The position numbers and the translations under genes are program-made. Shown one piece after another: positions 24,399 through 32,616 of a stretch of 64,000 nt of DNA (positions are counted from its first letter, which is position 1; each line of letters starts with the position of its first letter). Source of the stretch: Microbispora catharanthi (GTDB lineage: Bacteria > Actinomycetota > Actinomycetes > Streptosporangiales > Streptosporangiaceae). The stretch is taken from positions 1 to 64,000 of the forward strand of contig NZ_VDMA02000004.1 of assembly GCF_006334915.2 (NCBI RefSeq). Reading direction: 5' to 3'. The notes beneath the pieces are model-generated. The model did no database searches and was not told where the DNA came from. It was given only the letters and a program-made list of their open reading frames with translations.

Positions 24399-25376
24399 TC
24401 ACCCCAATCCGACGCGGGCATTGAAGCAGCCCTTGGTCAAGTCTCCACCGAGCGCGACGTACGAGCACGCGGCCAGTTCCACGATCCTGCCGCGCGGGGA
24501 CGTGCCGCATTCCAGGCATCGGTCGCAGAACCGCCCCGCGAGGCACCCGCACGCGACGATCGGCAGCGCGTCCGCCCGGCCGTCGCACACGTTGCGTACG
24601 CGCAGCAGCGAGCCCAGCGCCAGGTACGGCAGGCCGGCGCAGGAGACGCCGGCGTCGCCGCAGCCGGTGTCCTCGCGTTCGAGCATGGGATAGGCGACGC
24701 CCTCCGTGATGCCCTCCTCCGCGAGGTCCGTGAGGTCCCTGAGGTCAGTGAGGTCCGCCCACACCGCCGTGCCCGAGATGCCCGCCTCGCTTCCTCCGTA
24801 CGTCACCGTGGGCGGGGGCACGGCCGTGGCCCGGTAGGGCGGCTGCGAGGTCGCGGGCAGATGCGCGAACGACGTGCCCTGGTCGAGCAGCCCGATCGCG
24901 TCGAACAGGTAGCCCGGCTCCAGCTTGGGATGCCGCACCCGGATCCGCCCGGAGGAGCGGTAGGGCACGACGATGGAGCGTTCCCGGCGATGGGGACCGC
25001 AGTCGAGCTCGACGGTGAGGTCACGCCGCCCGCTGACCTCCTGGATGACGCCGGTGATCCGGGTGATGTCGGCCCAGATGCGCTCGGCGACCGTGCCGCC
25101 GCGCAGCGCCCGGACGACGACCCGGGCTCCGGCCGGCAGATCGGCGGGCGCCACCGTGCCCCCGCGCCACGCGGTCGCCCACGGCGCGATCACCAGGCGC
25201 CGCTGCTCGCCGTCGGCGGTCTCGAGGATGATCAGGTGCGGGCTCACGTCGAGGAGGTCGCCGCTGACCACGTCGAACGGCTCCGTCTCCTCCCGCGACC
25301 GCGGCGCGGGCCCGGGATCGCGGCCGAGAACCGCCGCCGCCAGCTTCCGCCTGCGCTCTCCGGCCCGGTACGGCAT
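24399..25376 (-). CDS. Cys-rich partner of the MauE-type protein, unknown
   Basis: 325 aa from ATG 25376, with GGAAGGGG upstream. The N-terminal 130 residues are soluble beta-rich sequence with no known motif. The C-terminal 90 residues concentrate at least ten Cys (DTGCGDAGVSCAG, NVCDGRAD, VACGCLAGRFCDRCLECG, ELAACSYV, GCFN), a pattern of several disulfides or a metal site. Together with the coupled MauE-type gene this recalls disulfide-rich redox carriers. It has no clear signal peptide. The function is unknown. Confidence 0.7.
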   Translation of the reverse strand: MPYRAGERRRKLAAAVLGRDPGPAPRSREETEPFDVVSGDLLDVSPHLIILETADGEQRRLVIAPWATAWRGGTVAPADLPAGARVVVRALRGGTVAERIWADITRITGVIQEVSGRRDLTVELDCGPHRRERSIVVPYRSSGRIRVRHPKLEPGYLFDAIGLLDQGTSFAHLPATSQPPYRATAVPPPTVTYGGSEAGISGTAVWADLTDLRDLTDLAEEGITEGVAYPMLEREDTGCGDAGVSCAGLPYLALGSLLRVRNVCDGRADALPIVACGCLAGRFCDRCLECGTSPRGRIVELAACSYVALGGDLTKGCFNARVGLG

Positions 25377-25669
25377 CGCCCCTTCCACGCTCTCCAGCCT
25401 CACATGCCGGACGGGGATGGAGAGGCGGTTTTCCCGGCGATGGTGGCGTCCGGGATCAATATTCCTCCTCCCGGTGCAAGGCGTTGCCACCTGTTTCGGG
25501 CAAACCACTGCCCGACAGGACGTACGGCACGCGTGACGGGCCGCCACCCGGCTTGCCCGCTCTTTGCCCAGGCGGGTGCGAAACCTGGATTTCGGTTCAG
25601 CCGGATCCAGGGGCGCGGCTGCGATTCTGGCACGAGATGCCTCTCTGGCCGGGTTGGTGATCCCTGATC
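25377..25669. other. Gene-free interval
   Basis: These 293 bases separate the Cys-rich gene from the SigE-family sigma gene. I see no gene with coding bias and no clear promoter. The sequence is mildly less GC-rich at 25455-25475. Confidence 0.4.
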
Positions 25670-26164
25670 GTGAACCATGAGGAGTTCCGCACGTACGTCC
25701 AGTCTCGCGGGGCGGCCCTGCTCCGTGTGGCCAACCAGTTGACCGGCAACCCCAGCGACGCCGAGGACCTCCTGCAGACCGCCCTCGCGCGTACGTACCT
25801 CGCGTGGGACCGCATCCGCGACCGGTCGTCTCTCGACGGCTACGTGCGGAGGGCGATGGTGAACATCAACATCTCCTGGTGGCGGCGGCGCAAGCTGGAG
25901 GAATACCCCTCCGAGGAGATTCCCGACATACCGGTGCAGCAGGACGCGCGGCACCGGTACGACGAGCTGGAGCAGGCGCTCGACCGTCTCCCCGCCCGGC
26001 AGCGTACGGCGATCGTGCTGCGCTACTACGAGGACATGACCGAGCCCGAGATCGCCAGGACCCTCGGGATCAGCGTGGGCACGGTCAAGAGCTCGGTCTC
26101 GCGCGGCATGGCCAAGCTGCGCGGCGACCTGGTCGTGCCCGACGCCCGCAAGAGGGTCAACTGA
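25670..26164 (+). CDS. SigE-family ECF sigma factor
   Basis: A 164-aa factor of the actinobacterial SigE family (TIGR02983 type). Region 2 reads FRTYVQSRGAALLRVANQLT then GNPSDAEDLLQTALARTYLAW, and region 4 reads LPARQRTAIVLRYYEDMTEP followed by EIARTLGISVGTVKSSVSRG. It starts at GTG 25670. No anti-sigma gene is adjacent, and its usual membrane partner is missing. It converges with the nuclease gene, 3 bases apart. Confidence 0.85.
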   Translation: MNHEEFRTYVQSRGAALLRVANQLTGNPSDAEDLLQTALARTYLAWDRIRDRSSLDGYVRRAMVNINISWWRRRKLEEYPSEEIPDIPVQQDARHRYDELEQALDRLPARQRTAIVLRYYEDMTEPEIARTLGISVGTVKSSVSRGMAKLRGDLVVPDARKRVN

Positions 26165-26167
26165 CTG

Positions 26168-27187
26168 TCACCTCTCGCAGACCACGCCGTCGTTGTCGCG
26201 GTCCTCGTACCACACGTACTCGGGGTCGGTCCCGCGGTAGTACGGGCCGTAGCCGTTGGCGTTCGCGTCCTCACAGGTGTCGTACTTGGGGTCGAGCGAC
26301 CCGTTCGAAGCACTGGGGCTCGGGGCCGGGCTGGGCGTGGGGCTCGGGGAGGGCCGCACGGTGGCGACCGAGCCGGGAGTGGCCCCCTGCGGAATGGGCT
26401 CGAGAGAGTACGTCGTGCCGGGCGGGGCCGGGGACGCGTCCGCCGGCTCGATCGGCGCCGGAGTCGCGGCGCCGGTCCCGGACGGGACCTTGACGCTCTC
26501 ACGCTTGTCGTACGTGTCGGCCGCCCAGCAGCCCGACCACAATCCCAGCTTGTCGGTCTGTGCGCGCACCTGCTCCCAGTACTGCCAATCGGTGTAGCTG
26601 CGCTCGGGGAAGGAGTTCACGGTCTGGGCCAGGCCGCTCCTGACCATGTCGCCGTTGACGTAGACGCCCGTGGGCGACCACAGGTAGATCAGGATGCGCC
26701 CCTGCTCGGGCACCTGCTCGGCGGCCCGGACGTAGGCCGGCTTGCCTGGCGGGAGCAAGGTCATCAACCGGGCGAACGCCTCCTCGGACCAGCAGGCGCC
26801 CTTGGCGGGGGCGTCCGCCTCCAGCAGGCCGATCCGAACGGTCCTGCCGCTCTCGGTGACGACATCGGCCGTGTCGCCGTCCAGGACCTTCTTGACGGTC
26901 ACCTGGACGGCGTCCTTCGGCACGGACTTCGGTCGCGTCGTCTTGGCCGTCGTGGTCTTCGTCGTCTTGGGGGTGGCCTTGGGGGTGATCGTCTTGGTGA
27001 CGGTGACCACCGGCTGCGGGCTCGGGCTCGTCGCGGCGGGCGTCTGCGTCTGTGTGGGCGTCGGGCTCGGGCTCGGGCTCGGGCTGGGTGAGGCCGCGGC
27101 CGCGGCGAACGCGGAGGTGGAAGCGGCGACGGGAACCGCGAGGACCGCGGTGGCGAGGACGGCGAGTGCGTGTGAGGGGAAACGCAC
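26168..27187 (-). CDS. Secreted SNase-like nuclease with Excalibur calcium-binding domain
   Basis: 339 aa from GTG 27187. The signal peptide ends near STSAFAAAA. A low-complexity Ser/Pro/Thr/Lys spacer of about 70 residues leads to a staphylococcal-nuclease fold (VKKVLDGDTADVVTESGRTV, RIGLLEADAP, then YLWSPTGVYVNGDMVRSGLA). The Arg/Glu active residues of the OB-fold are only partly visible. After another Pro/Ser spacer, the Excalibur motif DRDNDGVVCE (last 10 residues) is a calcium site typical of secreted nucleases. It is likely an extracellular DNA/RNA-degrading enzyme. Confidence 0.85.
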   Translation of the reverse strand: MRFPSHALAVLATAVLAVPVAASTSAFAAAAASPSPSPSPSPTPTQTQTPAATSPSPQPVVTVTKTITPKATPKTTKTTTAKTTRPKSVPKDAVQVTVKKVLDGDTADVVTESGRTVRIGLLEADAPAKGACWSEEAFARLMTLLPPGKPAYVRAAEQVPEQGRILIYLWSPTGVYVNGDMVRSGLAQTVNSFPERSYTDWQYWEQVRAQTDKLGLWSGCWAADTYDKRESVKVPSGTGAATPAPIEPADASPAPPGTTYSLEPIPQGATPGSVATVRPSPSPTPSPAPSPSASNGSLDPKYDTCEDANANGYGPYYRGTDPEYVWYEDRDNDGVVCER

Positions 27188-27324
27188 GGGCGCTCCATGG
27201 GCTCGGGTACGGGGGACTGCGTCGGCTGTCGTGGAGCCGTTTCCTGAATTACGGAGTCCACCAGAAATCGATCGTTTACGCCAGTCCGTCCGGTCAGTTC
27301 CCTCTAATCCCGATTCCGGCGGGC

Positions 27325-27822
27325 TCAGCCCGTCTTCGCCCGAGGTGCCCTGCTCACCTCCCGTATGCCTGCGGTCGCGCAGGGCCGTACGACGTCGCGG
27401 ATCACGCGCAGCGCCTGCAGGAAATCGGCGAGCTGGTTTTCGGTCAGCAGCCCGGTGAACCAGGTCTCGATGTCCTCGACGTGCTGGGGGAGCACCGCCC
27501 GCAACCGTTCCGCCCCCGCCTCGCTCAGCACGGCGTAAGAGGCGCGGCGGTCGCTGGCGCAGGCGTGCCGCTCGACGAGCCCGTCGCGTTCCAGACGGTC
27601 GACCACGCGGGTGATCCCGCTCGTGGACAGCGACGTCTGGGCGGCGAGGTCGCTCATCCGCAGCCGTCGTTCGGGCGAACGGGCAAGGCGGATCAGGGTC
27701 TCGAAGTCGACCTCGGAGAGTCCGGCGGCGGCCAGTGTCGGGCTGGTCTTGCTCGACAGCCCGGTGTAGACCTCCGCGAACAGGCCCATCGCCGTGAGCC
27801 GGGGGTCGTCGAATGGGTCCAT
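27325..27822 (-). CDS. MarR-family transcriptional regulator
   Basis: A 165-aa winged-helix regulator. The recognition region reads RRLRMSDLAAQTSLSTSGIT followed by RVVDRLERDGLVERHACASD, the MarR HTH and wing. It has no recognised ligand site. It is divergent from the YceI gene 98 bp away, with a palindromic site between the two, so it probably controls both. Confidence 0.85.
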   Translation of the reverse strand: MDPFDDPRLTAMGLFAEVYTGLSSKTSPTLAAAGLSEVDFETLIRLARSPERRLRMSDLAAQTSLSTSGITRVVDRLERDGLVERHACASDRRASYAVLSEAGAERLRAVLPQHVEDIETWFTGLLTENQLADFLQALRVIRDVVRPCATAGIREVSRAPRAKTG

Positions 27823-27845
27823 GACCCAAGTCTACGGCACGATAG

Positions 27846-27875
27846 TTGACGCGAGGAATATTTCTCGGGTAGACA
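27846..27875 (+). promoter_or_regulatory. YceI promoter with MarR-type palindrome
   Basis: A -35 TTGACG (27846-27851) and a -10-like TAGACA (27870-27875) are 18 bp apart. The spacer holds an imperfect 16-bp palindrome CGAGGAATATTTCTCG, placed for repression by the divergent MarR protein. Confidence 0.45.
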
Positions 27876-27920
27876 TTTGCTTAGTGAGACATCCGCACAG
27901 CAACAATCTGGGGAGCAGCC

Positions 27921-28484
27921 ATGAGCATCCGTGAGTGGGAGGGCCTGAAGGTCCCGACGGCCGGCGAGTTCGCGCTCGACAAGGCCCACACGCGCGTCGG
28001 CTTCGTCGTCAAGCACATGATGGTCAGCAAGGTCCGCGGCCACTTCGCCGACTACGAGGGCAAGATCGTCATCGCCGAGAACCCGCTCGAGTCCAGCGTG
28101 GACGTCGTCATCAAGGCGGGCACGATCGAGACCGGTGCGGCCGACCGCGACGGCCACCTGCGGAGCGACGACTTCCTGGGCGCCGACAAGTTCCCCGAGA
28201 TCACCTTCCGCAGCAAGCGGGTGACCGACCTGTCGGGCAACGAGTTCACGCTCGTCGGCGACCTCACGGTCCGCGACGTGACCAAGGAGGTCAAGCTCAA
28301 GGTCGAGTTCAACGGCGCAGCCAACAACCCGTGGGGCCAGGAGATCTTCGGGTTCGGCGCGGAGACCGAGATCGACCGCGAGGAGTACGGTCTGACCTGG
28401 AACCAGGCCCTGGAGACCGGTGGCGTCCTCGTCGGCAAGAAGGTCAAGATCGAGATCGAGGGCGAGGCCGTCCGCCAGGCGTAG
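27921..28484 (+). CDS. YceI-family protein
   Basis: A 187-aa lipocalin-like barrel. YceI landmarks are AGEFALDKAHTRVGFVVKHM, DGHLRSDDFLGADKFPEITF and NGAANNPWGQEIFGFGAETE, then YGLTWNQALETGGVLVGKK at the end. It is cytosolic here because there is no signal peptide. Bacterial members bind isoprenoid quinone precursors or similar lipids. It follows a GGGGAGCAGCC ribosome site and is divergent from a MarR regulator. Confidence 0.88.
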   Translation: MSIREWEGLKVPTAGEFALDKAHTRVGFVVKHMMVSKVRGHFADYEGKIVIAENPLESSVDVVIKAGTIETGAADRDGHLRSDDFLGADKFPEITFRSKRVTDLSGNEFTLVGDLTVRDVTKEVKLKVEFNGAANNPWGQEIFGFGAETEIDREEYGLTWNQALETGGVLVGKKVKIEIEGEAVRQA

Positions 28485-28507
28485 CCTGTGCCGACGCTGA
28501 GGCGGGT

Positions 28508-28562
28508 TATCCACACTGTGTGCACAGCCCTTGTCCACATCTTGTGGACAAGGGCTGTGCAT
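28508..28562. promoter_or_regulatory. DnaA-box cluster within a terminator-like hairpin
   Basis: A consensus DnaA box TTATCCACA (28508-28516) precedes a perfect 19-bp stem (28522-28540 with 28544-28562, loop TCT). The stem arms contain TTGTCCACA (28532-28540) and its inverse TGTGGACAA (28544-28552), the actinobacterial DnaA consensus. The hairpin may simply terminate YceI transcription, but three boxes in 45 bp next to a tRNA att site is notable. Confidence 0.6.
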
Positions 28563-28675
28563 CGATCCAAACGCCCCGCAGCGTGGATCCTCGGTGTGAT
28601 CCAGTGCGGCACTCGGCAATCCGCTTTGCCGCCTTGGACGATCGCCGGTACGCTGTGCTGAGCAACGCGCTACCA

Positions 28676-28765
28676 GGAGGCTTCGCCTAGTCAGGTCTAT
28701 GGCGCCGCACTGCTAATGCGGTTTGGGTCTTAAGCCCATCCGGGGTTCAAATCCCCGAGCCTCCG
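28676..28765 (+). tRNA. tRNA-Ser (GCT)
   Basis: A 90-nt gene with a 7-bp acceptor stem GGAGGCT/AGCCTCC plus discriminator G. The anticodon stem CCGCA/TGCGG encloses CTGCTAA with anticodon GCT, a long class II variable arm is present, and the T arm contains GGTTCAAATCC. CCA is not encoded. Its 3' half is the attachment site of the AICE that follows. Confidence 0.95.
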
Positions 28766-28785
28766 CAGTTCAAAGCCCCTCTCGC
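28710..28785 (+). repeat. Left att repeat (76 bp) overlapping tRNA-Ser
   Basis: Identical at every base to 38924-38999. The shared core runs from CTGCTAATGCGG in the anticodon arm to CCCCTCTCGC in the terminator. It leaves an intact tRNA gene on the left. Confidence 0.9.
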
Positions 28786-28810
28786 CGGTCTTCGGCGAGG
28801 GGGGCTTTTT
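28772..28810 (+). terminator. Rho-independent terminator of tRNA-Ser
   Basis: An AAAGCCCCTCTCGCCG/CGGCGAGGGGGGCTTT stem, with one mismatch, is followed by TTTTT. It begins 7 bases after the tRNA. A partly diverged copy lies at 38986-39023. Confidence 0.85.
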
Positions 28811-28827
28811 GATCTCCACAGGGCCTC

Positions 28828-28838
28828 TAGTTGCAGTT
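28828..28838. promoter_or_regulatory. Left arm-type site
   Basis: TAGTTGCAGTT lies between the left att repeat and the integrase stop. The same word occurs as a tandem pair at the right end, so it is a likely integrase arm-binding site. Confidence 0.45.
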
Positions 28839-28842
28839 GCTT

Positions 28843-30026
28843 TCAGTCTTCGCCCCACAGGGCAGCCCCCATGCGCTCGCTGGCGTCCTTCACCTGGGGA
28901 CTGGCGATGTGGGTGTAACGCTCAGTGGTCGTCACCCGCGCGTGGCCGAGGATCTCTTGCACGACGCGGATGTGGACGCCCTGCTCGACGAGAAGCGTCC
29001 CGGCGGTGTGGCGGGCGTCGTGGAGGCGGGCTTCCCTGACCCCGGCCTGCTTCAGGAGCGCCTTCCACATCTTGTAGTCCTCGCTGCGCCCCATCGGCCG
29101 GCCCCGCCTGGTCGGGAAGAGCAGCTCGTGATCTTCCCAGAGTTCACCGGCCCCGCGCGTTCGGCATCCTGGCGCTTCTTGTGCTCGCGGAGGATCGGAA
29201 GCAGCTCGGGTGGGCATTGGAGGGTCAGCCGACTCCGGCCCTTGCGTTGCCGAAAGACGATGCCGCCGCCCGTACGCTTCGGGCACCGGTCGGCGTGGCC
29301 GGTGCAGTCCTTCGCGCATGTACGGGTCGGGCAGACATGGCCGCGCTTCGTGCAGCCTAGTGGACAGTCGGGATCGTGCTTGTGGACCCTGCACCGCGGC
29401 TTGCACGGCCAACGGTGCCACTCCTTGCCGCACTCGTGGGGGTCATCGCAGCCGTGCTTCCACGGTGACCGCTGCGCCTGGTACCAGGCTTTGATCACGC
29501 CGGTCTGCAGGTCGACGAAGGACCACCGGAGGCCGAGCGCTTCGCCCTGGCGGATGCCGAGGGCAAGGGCCACCGACCAACGGGCCGCGTTCCGGCGAGA
29601 CTTGGCCGCCTCCAGGATCTTGCGCGCCTCGTTCCGCGTCAGCGGCTCCAGATCAGGATCGGCCGCGACCGGCGCGTCCACGTCGGCGTTGTCCGGGAGG
29701 TTCACGGGTTTGTGGTCGAGGTGCCAGCCCTCCCGGCACTGCGCCCTACGGAGTTGCCGGTTGCGCTTGGCACACGGCGGGCACTTGCTCTCCAAAGTGG
29801 CACCGCAGGGCACGTCGATCACCTCAACCTGCCGGGTGAGGATGTCCTGCCGCCGAAGCGGAACCGGCCGGATACACACGCCGTGCTGCTTGGCGATCTC
29901 CTCGACCACGTCCCGCCCGAGCGGTTGAGCCATCCGCACGGCGCGGGGAGTGGACCGGTCGTTGAGGCGAGCGGGGGAGATCGGCTGGTCTCCCCCGGCC
30001 TGGTGGGCGTCGGTGAGATCGATCAA
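28843..30026 (-). pseudogene. RepSA N-terminus fused in frame to tyrosine integrase, frameshifted
   Basis: A TTG start at 30026 behind GAGGAGG begins a RepSA-like replication initiator (GVCIRPVPLRRQD, CGATLESKCPPCAKRNRQLR, QCREGWHLDH). After about 120 residues it passes directly into an AICE integrase core (LEPLTRNEARKILEAA, SVALALGIRQGEALGLRW). The Cys/His-rich insert of this integrase type follows (CxxxC...HxxDRC). Near 29150 the frame shifts by -1. The remainder has LLKQAGVREARLHDARHTAG, then ILGHARVTTTERYTHI, the HxxR and Tyr nucleophile boxes, ending at 28843. The Rep catalytic part, an excisionase gene and the integrase N-terminus have been deleted. Confidence 0.82.
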
Positions 30027-30178
30027 CTGTCCTCCTCTGCGGTCTCGGGGATGGTGAGGGCGGTCTGGTCGCATTCGTGGCACTCGACCAGGCCGCGGAG
30101 GGGGTCGAGCCACAGGACGTTGAGCGCGCCGCAGATGGAGCAGCGCAGGCCGTCGAGGAAGTGCGCTAGGCCAGTCAT
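30023..30178 (-). CDS. 51-aa zinc-ribbon protein of the AICE
   Basis: Starting at ATG 30178 the frame contains CSICGALNVLWLDPLRGLVE and CHEC, two CxxC pairs 20 residues apart, then an acidic tail. Its stop overlaps the TTG of the Rep-Int fusion by 4 bases, so translation is coupled. Small zinc-ribbon proteins just before RepSA are common in AICEs. Exact role unknown. Confidence 0.65.
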   Translation of the reverse strand: MTGLAHFLDGLRCSICGALNVLWLDPLRGLVECHECDQTALTIPETAEEDS

Positions 30179-30256
30179 GCCGACCATCCGCCGTACTTGT
30201 CGTCCTCGCTGGCACGTGATCTCATCTGCGCACGACGGCCGGGGAGACTCACAAGG

Positions 30257-30754
30257 ATGATTTGGGCGGAATCGGTCGGAGGGCCTTTGGCCCTCATAGA
30301 GACGAGTTCGGTGGGCGAGTGGACCGGCTACGAGGGGGATTACGAACGCGCCTGCGCCGTCGACTTTGTCGACGTGATTCCGTTCGGCGGAGACGCCCAG
30401 GCGCTCATCTTCGGAGACGAGCCGGCCGCAACTGCTTTCCTGCCTGAAATGGACACGTTCGTGCAGTGGATGTACGCCGATCCTGGAGTCGACGTCATTC
30501 GGGCGCTGGGGACGGTGACGGATGCTCGCTGGGAAACGGGGCCGATCTTTGAGATCTCCGGCCCACTGGTTCTCCTGGATGCAGCTCTGCCGGGAGCCGA
30601 TGTAACTCTCGATCAACCCAGGCAAGACGGCTTCGGAGCAGAGGCGCTCAGCATCGACATCGCTCCGGGCCGGTATCAGGTTGAGTCGGCCGATGTGCAG
30701 CCTGACGAACACACGTGCTTCCGTCTGCACCGGTTCGTCAATGAGGGCGAGTGA
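30257..30754 (+). CDS. Imm21-like immunity protein
   Basis: About 165 aa from ATG 30257 (AAGG just upstream). Features of the Imm21 family are WAESVGGPLALI at the start, YERACAVDFVDVIPFGGDA, LIFGDEPAATAFLP and a following acidic body. Imm21 proteins neutralise polymorphic toxins. No toxin gene is present nearby, so this is an orphan immunity gene. It is the only plus-strand gene in this half of the element. Confidence 0.72.
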   Translation: MIWAESVGGPLALIETSSVGEWTGYEGDYERACAVDFVDVIPFGGDAQALIFGDEPAATAFLPEMDTFVQWMYADPGVDVIRALGTVTDARWETGPIFEISGPLVLLDAALPGADVTLDQPRQDGFGAEALSIDIAPGRYQVESADVQPDEHTCFRLHRFVNEGE

Positions 30755-30762
30755 AGGAAACA

Positions 30763-31506
30763 TCAGCGGTCTCCCTCGATGCCGTACTCGGCGACCATCT
30801 GCCGAATGTCGACGTCGGAGACGTAGGCCGCCCGGACCCGGATGGGATCGGGCGAGGTTTCGAGACGGACGTAGCCGACGCCCGCGCCCAGCTCGGGGAC
30901 GGGTGAGATGTGGTCGGCGAGTGCGCCCCGGTCGCGTGCGCCGTCGCTGAGGACCATGTCCACCTGTTCCGACTCGTCGAGACGGAGGGCGATTTTGTCG
31001 GGGAACAGGTTGCGGATGTTCATGACCTCCTTGCGGGGGTCCTGTAGCGCGGCCATGACCCCGACGCCGACCGCCCGGCCCTGTGTAGTGAGCGTGGCCA
31101 GGGCCGCCGTGATCCGCTGGCGAAGGCCCTTACCCGACTGGTACGCGGTCAGGAACGCCACCTCGTCGACGAGCACCAGGACGAACGGGTCATCGACGGT
31201 CGGTGTGTGTGAGCGCTGGAGGCCGGCGAACCGGTCGGCCCGCTCCTGCATCACGCACACGGCCTCGTCGAGCAGGTCGGCGCACTCTTTTGGATCGGCC
31301 GCGTACCTCGTGCCGAACATCGCCCGCCCGAAGGACAGTTCCATCCGCTTGGGATCGAGCGCCCAGACCTGGACCAGGCCCGCCCGCATAGCGGGGAGGA
31401 GGCTGCGGATGGTCGACCACAGCCACGAGCCTTTGCCGGCCCCGGTCGCGCCCGCGATGAGGACGTGAGTGCCGTGGACCTTGAGCCGGTACGGCGTGCC
31501 GTCCTC
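30763..31506 (-). pseudogene. TraB (FtsK/SpoIIIE-type) AICE transfer protein, N-terminally truncated
   Basis: The frame contains THVLIAGATGAGKGSWLW (Walker A), WALDPKRMELSFGRAMF, Walker B FVLVLVDEVAFL, and RITAALATLTTQGRAVGVGV, then IALRLDESEQVDMVLSDGAR. This is the conserved core and C-terminus of AICE TraB translocases. It reads upstream only to GEDG-like SEDGTPYR, which abuts the Pra stop in a different frame, and no start codon precedes Walker A (first ATG is 31389). The membrane/N-terminal region is missing, so DNA transfer is unlikely. Confidence 0.8.
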
Positions 31507-31786
31507 ACTGGTGCACGTACGGCTTGACCTCCAACCCGTCGAACTCGGCCGGGGCCAGCGGCACCCCGGGCAGCGACGGCGGGACGACCGGCTGAACCTC
31601 CGACAGGATCTTCACGGTTACCGTCTTCTGCGCGGCTTTGAGCGAGGGGTCGGCGTCCATCACCGGGACCTGCCAGACCGGCAGGCCGGTGGCCTTGTCC
31701 TTGGCCGCGGTAACCTCGCCGACGACGTAGCAGCCGTGCGGGAACAGCAGCTCGAAGCTGATCGGGATGGGTCCTTGCAGCGCCAT
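31505..31786 (-). CDS. pra: Pra-like activator of AICE replication/integration/excision
   Basis: 93 aa from ATG 31786 after AGGAGGT. It matches the AICE activator family: MALQGPIPISFELLFPHGCY, GLPVWQVPVMDADPSLKAAQ and KTVTVKILSEVQPVVPPSLP. Usual relatives continue about 20 residues further; here the frame ends at YVHQ where TraB sequence begins. Pra controls expression of the rep-xis-int operon in pSAM2. It is likely functional or slightly shortened, but its targets are broken. Confidence 0.75.
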   Translation of the reverse strand: MALQGPIPISFELLFPHGCYVVGEVTAAKDKATGLPVWQVPVMDADPSLKAAQKTVTVKILSEVQPVVPPSLPGVPLAPAEFDGLEVKPYVHQ

Positions 31787-31807
31787 CGTTCACCACCTCC
31801 TTGTCCA

Positions 31808-31900
31808 CCCCCCTAGACGGCGGCGGTCGATCCGTCACGAGAACTGTCTGGGGGGCTATGCGGAAGACAATAGCAAGCCACGAGAGGACTGTCTAGGGGG
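31808..31900. promoter_or_regulatory. Three copies of a TGTCTAGGGGG operator-like motif
   Basis: CCCCCCTAGAC (31808-31818), TGTCTGGGGGGCTA (31845-31858) and ACTGTCTAGGGGG (31888-31900) lie upstream of Pra in alternating orientation, about 40 bp apart. Matching copies lie at 34305-34320 and 35136-35146 before other AICE genes. A shared regulator such as the XRE protein at 35212 is likely. Confidence 0.6.
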
Positions 31901-31976
31901 ATTGACGGTGATCGCGTCTGTCTCCCAGCACGGCTCTTGATCAGGAGTTGCGATTCGATGCCTCGGCGATGGCGCT

Positions 31977-32543
31977 CTATTCCTCTCCGGCAAAGATCAC
32001 CCTGAATTGCGGGCTGTCCAGCCACTCCAGGTCCAGATACGCCCCGCTATCCCTTGTAACGAGCGCCATCGCGCTCGCATGCGACAGCCGAGTAAAGGGC
32101 TGCGGCAGCCTGCGCAGCAGGTGGTCCAGCGCGTGGGGTTCTGGCCCGTACACCTCGCCAGGGTCCAGACCAGGCATGGCGAGACGCACACATCCATCAG
32201 CCGCGTAGGTCAGGGAGCCATTTCCGTTGACATTCCACTCCAGATGCCACACGCGAGCGCCGAGGCTCAGTCGCTCCAAGCCGGAGGGCTTGTAGGGAGA
32301 GAAGAGACCGCCCTCAAGATCGAGGAGCATGATCGAAGGGCCAGACTCGTCGATGAACATCCCGAAGCCCTCCACCTCAGATTCCTCAATCTTGAAGTGG
32401 GGCCCTGCGACCAAGGCGGCTACGTCATTGATGCTGATCGGTTCACCAAGCGACTGAACGACTGTCCAGGAGGTTCCGACATCAAGGTACTGGGCGGCAT
32501 CAAGCATCCGCTCGTAGTGCAGGACAACATCTTCATGGGCCAT
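31977..32543 (-). CDS. Hypothetical AICE cargo protein (immunity-like)
   Basis: A 188-aa soluble acidic protein (VLHYERMLDAAQYLDVGTSW, VEGFGMFIDESGPSIMLLDL, HALDHLLRRLPQPFTRLSHA). It resembles two-domain SUKH/immunity-type proteins in size and composition, but I cannot name a family. Start ATG 32543. It lies upstream of the Pra operon, with about 190 bp between. Confidence 0.5.
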   Translation of the reverse strand: MAHEDVVLHYERMLDAAQYLDVGTSWTVVQSLGEPISINDVAALVAGPHFKIEESEVEGFGMFIDESGPSIMLLDLEGGLFSPYKPSGLERLSLGARVWHLEWNVNGNGSLTYAADGCVRLAMPGLDPGEVYGPEPHALDHLLRRLPQPFTRLSHASAMALVTRDSGAYLDLEWLDSPQFRVIFAGEE

Positions 32544-32616
32544 GGGCGCATGATCACATCAGACGCCGACAAATCTGAAAATCGATCCTGAGTCCCGTGC
32601 AGCAGTCGTTAGGGCG

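Noticed and set aside
29052-30215. RepSA-integrase frame as a genuine novel bifunctional protein
   Set aside because: Each half is truncated relative to its family, the integrase then shifts frame, and Pra/TraB show a similar junction, so deletion is the simpler reading.
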